The position numbers and the translations under genes were made by a program. The notes under the pieces were generated by a model, which made no database searches, had not been told where the DNA came from, and worked only from the letters and a program-made list of their open reading frames with translations. Shown here piece by piece: positions 5,041 through 5,221 of a stretch of DNA of 5,221 bases (within the stretch, counting starts at the first letter, position 1; every line of letters starts with the position of its first letter). This stretch comes from an uncultured Agathobaculum sp. (GTDB lineage: Bacteria; Bacillota; Clostridia; Oscillospirales; Butyricicoccaceae), in the NCBI GenBank assembly GCA_944380945.1, contig CALWJG010000128.1:1-5221 (forward strand), written 5' to 3'.

Positions 5041-5136
5041 GGAAGGGCTGTTTCTGCGGCGGGACGGGGAAGCGGCGGTTGAAATCAAACTTGTACGCAT
5101 TATAAGCGCCCGCGGCGCGGGGACTTTTCGACAAAT
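5041..5136. other. Gene-free stretch between two terminators
   Basis: No convincing coding frame is seen. On the minus strand TATAAT lies at 5104-5099, without a good -35 at 17 bp. On the plus strand TTGAAA (5079-5084) and TATAAG (5101-5106) are 16 bp apart. The two opposing boxes overlap. A short palindrome cccgcg-g-cgcggg lies at 5109-5121. A small RNA is possible in either direction but nothing here proves one. Confidence 0.3.
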
Positions 5137-5170
5137 CAAAAGGACCTGCCAGTTAAGGCAGGTCCTTTTG
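5137..5170. terminator. Bidirectional intrinsic terminator after the right-edge gene
   Basis: caaaaggacctgcc (5137-5150) and ggcaggtccttttg (5157-5170) form a perfect 14-bp stem with the loop agttaa. On the minus strand the stem ends in CTTTTGATTTG, and it lies 16 bases after the stop codon of the gene entering from the right. A T-run is also present on the plus side. Confidence 0.85.
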
Positions 5171-5186
5171 TGATGCAAAGAGGAAA

Positions 5187-5221
5187 TTACTGCTTGTTCT
5201 TGATATATTCATCCATCGCAG
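5187..5221 (-). CDS. C-terminal end of a gene entering from the right edge, product unknown
   Basis: On the minus strand a frame reads ...AMDEYIKNKQ and stops at TAA 5189-5187. Only ten whole codons are inside the window, too few to name a family. It is taken as real because a strong terminator follows 16 bases later in the right orientation. The end is hydrophilic and lysine-rich, as for many soluble proteins. Confidence 0.6.
   Translation of the reverse strand, partial: AMDEYIKNKQ

Noticed and set aside
4930..5178. 82-codon minus-strand frame across the intergenic region
   Set aside because: It runs through two terminators and the operon promoter, with no supporting motif.

Overview
The window looks like chromosomal DNA from a high-GC member of the Clostridia, probably a gut Oscillospiraceae/Ruminococcaceae-type bacterium. 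This is inferred from strong AGGAGG-type ribosome sites, the clostridial flavour of the proteins (MKLGIVGLPNVGKST start of YchF, a 'MPSFATHH' zinc-phospholipase-like protein, DUF362 and flavodoxin proteins) and a GC-rich third codon position. No species can be named from the sequence alone. There is no insertion sequence, CRISPR array, tRNA or rRNA in the window.

Layout, left to right. (1) Positions 1-326, minus strand: the N-terminal part of a membrane protein that runs off the left edge. Its leader (327-410) is unusually structured: a long imperfect hairpin, a strong Shine-Dalgarno, then a second hairpin holding an out-of-frame ATG. (2) 463-1365, minus: a protein resembling zinc-dependent phospholipase C, with substitutions at expected metal-ligand positions. 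(3) 1366-1567: a divergent intergenic region with a good sigma-A-type promoter firing right. (4) 1568-2671, plus: ychF, the universally conserved Obg-family ATPase. (5) 2703-2732: a bidirectional terminator shared with the converging left-going genes. (6) 4844 down to 2756, minus: a compact run DUF362 protein - flavodoxin - TetR/AcrR regulator. (7) 4845-5136: the control region of that run, followed by a short gene-free stretch with a terminator. (8) 5137-5221: another terminator and the last codons of a left-going gene that enters from the right edge.

The most interesting unit is the DUF362-flavodoxin-tetR run. Its promoter is near-consensus (TTGACA-17-TATAGT). It is bracketed by two copies of the palindrome TGACACNGTGTCA, centred 43 bp apart. 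One covers the -35 box and the other lies just after the predicted transcription start. The simplest reading is that the TetR protein encoded last in the run represses its own operon through these twin operators. The downstream operator would also fold into a hairpin at the extreme 5' end of the mRNA. The substrate and inducer of this small redox-type operon are unknown.

ychF and the phospholipase-like gene are ordinary neighbours expressed divergently. Nothing ties them functionally to the TetR operon.
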